From Candolleomyces eurysporus (lineage: Eukaryota > Basidiomycota > Agaricomycetes > Agaricales > Psathyrellaceae): DNA of 64,000 bases. Of this stretch, positions 58,006 through 64,000 are shown piece by piece. Under the pieces are notes generated by a model, which did not search any database, was not told where the DNA came from, and saw only the letters and a program-made list of their open reading frames with translations. A program made the translations under genes and the position numbers. The stretch covers positions 1-64,000 of the forward strand of contig JANBPK010001048.1 of NCBI GenBank assembly GCA_027579435.1. Direction: 5' to 3'. Within the stretch, counting starts at the first letter, position 1. Every line of letters starts with the position of its first letter.

Positions 58006-59446
58006 ATGCCAAAAGCGGTTCCTTCTTACATCGAGAACGTCCAAGGTCGTCGACAGAAATCTCATCATGGCGTGACCAAGCCAGATGACCCTGCCGGACC
58101 TCGCCCTATACCCCTTCTCAAGAAACCGNCCCAATCCGACTGGTCAGGCGACCATTTTACTATCCCAAGAGGTGAATTCGCCGTGGTCTATCCCCATCAA
58201 CGCACGCCAGTATAACACTGTCGCAGAGAGGTAATTATGATATCGCTTTTGATGTTCCGGTCAATTACTGAATTCAATCGGAAGGCTTCATGCCGAGATT
58301 GTGGCATTCGCCTCTTGGGCGTCCCCATCGCCCAGCGAGGTTAGGGAGAGTGAAGCCATCCTCGATGCTGTTGCTCGCTCTTTCAAGATGTTCGTGCATT
58401 CCCCGAATAAGACCGTCAGAATCAGCAAGTGTGGAAGTGTGGAGACTGGATTGTCCTTACCTGACAGGTTCTTCCCTATTCTGTCTGGCTGAACATCTTT
58501 TCTAAACATGTCTGCATCTAGCAATCTGAACCTCGAATACCACTACGAAAACGAGTCGCCCCGGTGTAGGGCAGTGAAGGATGTTCAAAGCATCTTAGTG
58601 AGCAGTGGAATGACGCACAAAAACCTCGTCGCGACCATCCCGCCTCATGAAGGTCCTGCAGTTCGCTTTCTGATGCTCAGGGAACTTGGCGGGCGATTGG
58701 TTAGCTTGACCAGGGTCCCTGCGAGGAACGCTGGATTATCTTCTCGAGAGGTCAAGCAGCTCCTCGCTCAACACGCTGCGCTGAGACCTCTCTATCTGGT
58801 TATCAAGGCCTTCCTGTCCCAGCGAGCGCTAACAAGCGCACAGGACGTCAACGGCATGTCCCCGTATGGTCTCCTCAAGCTCTGCGTGCGGTTCCTCCAG
58901 GTTATTTCTGTTCCTCCCTTTTCTCGTGGGTTTCGACTCACTTTAGGTTTTTACAGTCGAACCCGTGCAGTAGACCAGTCCACGTCCTCCAGAGTCCCAC
59001 TGGGTCATTGGGGATCCTTCTCCTCGATTTTTTCTACTACTTCGGCTTTCGCAACATCAAGGCTGTTAAGGAAGTCATGGAGAAGTTCTGCACCCGCGAT
59101 CAGGGTCAAAGGCCTTCCAAGAAAAGTGCGTGTTCCTATCGTCCCTCACTATGGTCTTGTCGTGCTGAAACTATAGTGATGATTGGGTAGGAAGGACCAA
59201 TGGAAATATATTGACTGCTGAGATTGAGAAGCACTTCAAAGCCGCTTGGAACTATCTCCATACGAGAACACCAATCGACACGAATATCCTTGGACCAATC
59301 GTGGCGATAGACCAAGAGGTACGTAGCCTCCACGCGTTCGATACGAGAACCGTGTAACCAAAACCTTTTAGATGATCAATCGCCGCACAGCGGTCATAGA
59401 GTTGGTAACTTCCGGGCGACTTGAAGAAATCCCGGCCAATCGATAG
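58006..59446 (+). CDS. Trf4/Cid1-like non-canonical nucleotidyltransferase, catalytic residues lost
   Basis: Exons from 58006 with junctions at 58230/58285, 58467/58522, about 58900/58959, 59114/59191 and about 59319/59372; stop at 59446. Removing the N at 58129 gives the family entry motif SPWSIPINARQY, followed by RLHAEIVAF. Next is ISKCGSVETGLSLPDS, which aligns with the GS...G-x-x-LP-x-SD-h-D helix of poly(A) polymerases, but the metal-binding D-x-D is N-L-N here. The third acidic position (usually VDISFNN) reads VSLTRVPARN. The PAP-associated part is well kept: LRPLYLVIKAFLSQRAL, YGLLKLCVRFLQ, GSLGILLLDFFYYFGFRN. It is probably a pseudoenzyme or a decaying paralogue. Confidence 0.8.
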
Positions 59447-59941
59447 CACCTGGATCCTACTCAATTGTCGACCCAACTTCCCAAGGCTCCTATCGTTGGG
59501 AGGGATAACGGGCTCTTGATGCTGAGAGAGAAAGCCTTGGCTCCCTCCGCCGACGGTAAGGATGTTTACCTAGAATTCGCAATGTTAGACGGGAAGTAGT
59601 TGTGTTTCCGTTCCTTACCTTTCGCCCTTCATCATTTCATTTGATAATTCGAGCATGTACAGATTAGACTTCGATGTGCAATCCAGACTATTAGTTGTTA
59701 GTATCAAAGTTTGCTTGCTTCTCTTTTCCAGCTGTTCACCGTGGCTTTGTCAATGGTAAAAGGAGGGATACAATACTCGTTCAGGGACATACATTTGGAG
59801 AAACTCAGACGAAATCGTGGTTGATACGAGAAGGAGAGATGATAGTACTGGTATCGTACAATACAGGGAATATAGTAAAGTCCATAAATCGTTCAATGGA
59901 GTCGTCAAAGGCATGTAGTAGATGAAATCGTGATGAGGAGA
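59447..59941. other. Convergent spacer, Trf4-like gene / LysM gene
   Basis: 495 bases between two 3' ends. No feature recognised. Confidence 0.35.
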
Positions 59942-60824
59942 TCAGTTTGTTAGAGAAGAAAACGCGGACTTTATGGGGGGAAGACACAATGAGGTTCCGG
60001 GCATTAAGGAATCGCACTGGACCTTTGGGTTCAGCTCTTGCAGCTTTTCAAGACTGCAGTTGTGGATCTTGGAGATATGCCAACAGGAATCTCCCGGTTG
60101 GACATAGTAAAGCCCTGTACCCTCAGGGCATTGGCTTGGCCCTGGGAACATGGCTGGCGAAACGATTAGTCGCCACACGAGTAGGAGGACGACAGCGATG
60201 ATGAGGAAGAAAGGAAATAACGAGCGGTATGGATTGGATGAGTTATGTTGTGAATATGCCATTGGTCGGTCCTGGTTCAAAAGAAGTAAGAAGAGTGCGC
60301 CCGCAAGAGCCTGGGAGGTATACGTACAGGATCTTCGGTGAGGAGCTGGTAGTCTCCCCGTCTTTGCGGCCTGGGAGAGGCTTCTACATCGTCATTTTCA
60401 GACTCCTGGCCCATTAAAGAGGTAGGTGCTTCAGAGACTACGAAGAATTGCTGTGAGCTTTCACCTAGCGAGGACGTCATCACTTTCTCCATACCTTTAG
60501 AAAGCTCCCCGTATTCAGCGCCCTCGGCGCCTCGCCATATCGACCCGTCAGAGTCACGGAAATAGTATCTTCCTTCGTCTGAATCATAGCCTATCCTCTT
60601 CATACCCTCGGGCAACCTGTAGTCGTCCTATTATTTGGTCAATGGATGATCCGGCCCACATAGAAACGACGATACTCTACCTCGTCAAATTGTGCCCATG
60701 GGCCCATTTCAAGACGGTGGTAGTACGCAAAGGTAGAAAGGGGGGGCAAAAGATCGCCTAGATACAGCTGGGCGTTGTGTTGTGGCAGCGACGTGGTAGT
60801 CGAGGAGTGAGTTTGTGAGGTCAT
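59942..60824 (-). CDS. Single-pass membrane protein with C-terminal LysM domain
   Basis: Three exons (60681-60824, 60328-60627, 59942-60271) give 257 residues. There is no signal peptide. The N-terminal half is acidic (MTSQTHSSTTTSLPQHNAQL..., a GRYYFRDSDGSIWRGAEG segment, and ESENDDVEASPRPQRRGDYQ). A hydrophobic helix follows, FPFFLIIAVVLLLVWRLIV. The C-terminal module YYVQPGDSCWHISKIHNC...LNPKVQC...SLCLP is a cysteine-containing LysM fold. The order cytosolic-helix-LysM suggests a type II protein with LysM facing the lumen or cell wall, unlike secreted LysM effectors. Ligand probably chitin-like GlcNAc polymers, inferred from family. Confidence 0.85.
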
Positions 60825-60867
60825 TGAATTCCAATGCGATGATGGGTCATGGCAGTGCCTCCGACCC

Positions 60868-60892
60868 TAACCCTTTGTCCTAAGCCCTAACC
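60868..60892. promoter_or_regulatory. Telo-box-like sequence upstream of LysM gene
   Basis: CCCTAACCC appears twice around here (about 60872 and 60885), within 70 nt upstream of the LysM gene start. It resembles a short interstitial telomere repeat or a telo-box promoter element. Confidence 0.35.
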
Positions 60893-60996
60893 CAGAACAG
60901 CCTAGCCCTCTCAGAAGGTGTCTGCCAATAACTGAGAAGAATATATTCGAATAGACAAGCTGGCAGGATCACAGTAAGTTGAGAAAATCTACACGT

Positions 60997-62450
60997 CTAC
61001 TCCACTGGCATCTTCCCCGAGTCGTCTTCATCAGCACTGGCTTCTCGCAACTTAAGTTCCTCTACGATTTGTGGAAACTTCGTCGACACCATTTCGAGTC
61101 GCTCCTTCAGCTCTGGAAATTCAGCGACCAAAACCAAATCGCCATAGACATATTTCATGGTGTACTCGTTACCATATGTCATGAAGGAGGCGTCTGCCGG
61201 CACCATCCTCTTCTTCGGCGTAACCCAGAGCATAGAAACGGTTTCTTCGTCGGTCGTATAGTAGGGGCTGTATATTCGTCTGCCCCCGATGGAGTTGAGT
61301 ATCTCTGAGAGAGAGAGCTCTTCATACGACTGACGTCGTTCGTCTTGAGTGCTGTCCGCAATATATTCGTCGTAGTTCCAATTGTAAAAGACCTTGACAG
61401 CGACTTTCAAGCCGATCCTTTCGCAGGCCATCCTGACCAGTGCGTCGTTGCCCTTGAGAGCGCGGGTGAATTGCGCGAGGTCGAGGTCCCTGGGATCAAC
61501 GGGGTACTTGTACAGAAGCCCGAATCCCAATGCACCACCCGTCGGTAGGACATCTTTGGCAACCATAAGGGCACACAGCGTTTCCACGAGCGTGTTGAGC
61601 GGATCGAGGGAGATACTTTTGGTGAAGCCGACCTGAGTTTCAGCGAGGTGAAGGTTGTAGGTGAGGGTGATCCGATATCCACTCTCGACGGGGAGTACCT
61701 CGTGCTCGATGTCGCTGTAGAATGCCGCAAAGGCCAACTGGGGTGACCCGCTCCTGTGGTCAAACAGGAGCTTGGAAGAATCGAAGTTCAGCAACGATCC
61801 CTCCTTTCCAATCAGCAAATTTCCCCCAGTATGAACCGTGGGCAGCACGACCACGAGTGTAGCAAATAGGTCCTGGCTCCTGGGCGTATCGACGTGGGGT
61901 TTGAAGAACGAACCGGGTCCTGGTAATTCGAGAGATCTCAATTCTAGTATCTAGGACGAGATCAACAGTGAGCGTACCGTATATGTTCAGTTTGTAGAGG
62001 TGAGGCTCTAACTTCATGTGATTCTTCTCGTAGTGCAGAAGTTGGTCATGGATTATATTCATGACGCCAGAGCGAATAATGTCGAACTGCGTCGAGAACT
62101 CGGATGTGTCCAGCTTCCAAGCTTTGCGGTAGCTCTCGTCAAGAACGTCTTGATCGCCTCTGCCAAAGGTCGCCTGTTGGCAGACATCGACGAGCTTCTG
62201 GATGTCGCCATCTTGAAGACCCTCATCAGCAAAGTCAATCATGCTAGAGCGCACGTTAGATTGCTTCGAGAGACTAAAAGAATTGATAATCGTACCCTGG
62301 GTCCGACCCATCACCTCTTTTGAAGAACAAACTGGCCAGTGAGCGATCCAGAGGGAGAGTTCCCGAGCAGAAACTGGGGGCCACAACATCCAAGACGTTC
62401 TTTTTGAGGTCTTCGAGAGCCGCGTTCGAAGTCGATTCCTCTGCATCCAT
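60997..62450 (-). CDS. 2OG-Fe(II) oxygenase-like protein
   Basis: ATG at 62450 (MDAEESTSNAALEDLKKNVL). Multi-exon. The catalytic core reads GSFFKPHVDTPRSQDLFATL (H-x-D), HTGGNLLI, then AAFYSDIEHEVLPVESGYR (distal His, then Arg for 2-oxoglutarate), followed by ITLTYNLHL. These are the ligands of the prolyl-4-hydroxylase-like double-stranded beta-helix family. A C-terminal roughly 170 residues (LSEILNSIGGRRIYSPYYT...) is typical of the Agaricomycete versions. Substrate unknown. The reading is clean across introns. Confidence 0.85.
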
Positions 62451-64000
62451 GATTCTGAGGAGGAGAGCTCTTAAGGTTTAGAGGTGGCACAGTTGGTTGT
62501 TTCCGGGAATTGGTGGAGTCGGCCCTGCTTTTTATGCTAAAGGAGAACCAAGCGATGGAGTCAGCCGTTACAAGCCTTGCTTGAGCAGGTAGCCATCCCT
62601 TTGCGGTATAGTCTAACGGGATGATCGTGACTCCGAGTCAGTACTCAGTACTCAGCCCCAGATCTAGGAGATGTGATATTGACCAGGTAGAATTTCCAAA
62701 AGAACAAAGATGTCGACTCCAGAAGATCAGATGCGGTCCTGCATGAACGTGGCCCACGAATGCGGAAGAAAGGGTCAAAAAAGAGGGAAGCTGATAGACC
62801 AGGAAGCTGGCGGGCAACGTCATTAGCGTAGGGACCGACGCTTCCCGTGCTCGGCTGTCCCACCCTCAAGCTTCCCCTGACCGAAGAATAGATTCGATTG
62901 ACTCCTGCTAGGACATTGACTCGACGCCCATCCCGGAATCATGGGACGAAAGCGGCACCACCCGCTTGGCAGCATACCCATGCACCGTAGCGAAGCTCGA
63001 TAAGGTTAGCCGCCCCTCTGAGTCTTGAATGAGTCGGACGATCAGCTGGGGCGGGCCCTTTCCCATAAGGGAAAGACCCTGCCCAAACACGTTGTGCGGA
63101 GCTCTCCCGACGCCTGTGCCTCCATATAGGCATCCGAAGGTCGGAGGCTTGCACCAAGGTCAAATTCGCCTTGATCTACCTTTGTGAACGCTGCACTGGA
63201 CTCCCACCAAGCAGCCTGAGAACTACTTGAGTCAGGACCTTGCAAATCTAGGATCTTCGGAATGCCGGAACAGCTCGAGGCAGCATTCATGAAAGAGAAC
63301 ATGCTACACGTTGCCACAACCTGGTGGATGCATTTACCGNGNATTGGGGGGGGAAAAAGTTTTTTTTTTCGAGACGGAGCAACTGGTGACTGAATGTGCT
63401 ACCTGATGAACAAGGAAGGTTAGAGCCATAGCCGGGGACAACGTTCCACTCACATCCGATTACACATACTATGCCGTTCAAGGCCAGTTCTTGCAAGTGG
63501 CGAGTCTATGTTTTTTTTATGCCGTGCCTCGCAGATCCACAAGCCATCCAAGTTGCGGTCAACATACCAGAGTTCGCGAAATACACTGACGTGCTCGTCG
63601 TCTCCGTCAATTATTCATATTTCCTCGGCGTTCACTGTTGGATATTGTCAACCTCTTCCAATCTTCCACCGAGCAGCCCGCCGACCTTATCGAAACGACT
63701 TCGAGAGGGATGATCTCCCGGTCGTGTATTTCTGCTCCGGCCTTGTGAAGTCATCTACAGATGCTCAAAAGTCGTATCAAGATATCCTGCTAAGCAATTT
63801 CGCCTCACCTCGGGAAGGAATTTATTCAGGTTACCATGATGCGGCGGTCCGTTTGGCGTACGTGTGGGTTGCAATGCCTTGTGTACTATATCTGAGTATC
63901 TGATGCTGATAATTCCCTTTATAGTTTCAAACAACTTCTGGATGCCAGTAAATCCGGGCTTCGAAATTGTATATAGTCCGGACCTCGATCCTTCTCGTCC
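62451..64000. other. Right end without a recognised gene
   Basis: Only weak open frames. A plus-strand frame at about 63508-63903 could splice (GCG-GTACGTG...TTTATAG) to FKQLLDASKSGLRN and holds DLPVVYFCSGLVKSS. It has no domain I recognise and may be the edge of a larger gene. Two Ns and a G/T homopolymer cluster lie at 63338-63370. CAGTACTCAGTACTCAG is a small tandem repeat at 62638-62656. Confidence 0.3.

Noticed and set aside
62600..62640. tRNA-like start (TAGTCTAACGG, an exact A-box)
   Set aside because: The following sequence does not form an anticodon arm, and there is no T-loop or B-box within 100 nt. At best it is a 5' tRNA fragment.

Overview
The window is nuclear DNA from a filamentous basidiomycete, almost certainly an Agaricomycete. 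The evidence is many introns of about 50-65 nt with GTNNGT...CTNA...AG signals, genes on both strands with short spacers, divergent F-box/leucine-rich genes, a large-family Agaricomycete hypothetical protein, and fungal housekeeping genes (raptor, p150Glued, Ask1, adenosine kinase, eL28). It is draft-quality sequence: single N characters sit next to homopolymer runs, and in every coding case that could be tested, deleting the N restores the reading frame.

Layout. 1-5.5 kb: a non-coding composite repeat with six copies of a perfectly pairing GNRA hairpin, five copies of a GGGTCGGTAGC core and four tRNA-like B-box modules. It is interrupted by a 1.6 kb segment carrying a hypothetical gene. 5.6-9.5 kb: two divergent F-box genes. 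9.6-17.6 kb: an agmatinase 3' fragment, a caspase-domain gene and two tandem secreted agmatinases. 17.9-28.3 kb: raptor (TORC1) and dynactin p150Glued, divergently transcribed. 29.3-36.6 kb: a C2H2 zinc-finger gene and two convergent ABC half-transporters of one family. 37.1-42.4 kb: a same-strand array of five genes plus one pseudogene for small cysteine-rich, secreted, membrane-anchored proteins. 43.1-48.5 kb: Ask1, the inverted second copy of the 1.6 kb segment, and an inositol-monophosphatase-like gene. 49.2-53.2 kb: a third ABC paralogue and adenosine kinase. 53.4-62.5 kb: a secreted type-B carboxylesterase, ribosomal protein eL28, a small unrecognised gene, a Trf4-like nucleotidyltransferase lacking its catalytic acids, a LysM membrane protein and a 2OG-Fe(II) oxygenase. 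The last 1.5 kb has no gene I can name.

The genes do not form one pathway. The strongest candidates for something undescribed are: (i) the GNRA-hairpin repeat, whose sequence variation preserves both stem and loop class; (ii) the cysteine-rich array, in which cysteines 1 and 2 disappear together in one member; (iii) the catalytically stripped Trf4 paralogue; and (iv) the inverted duplication, whose distal copy still carries the last codons of the inositol monophosphatase gene and so reveals the direction of copying.
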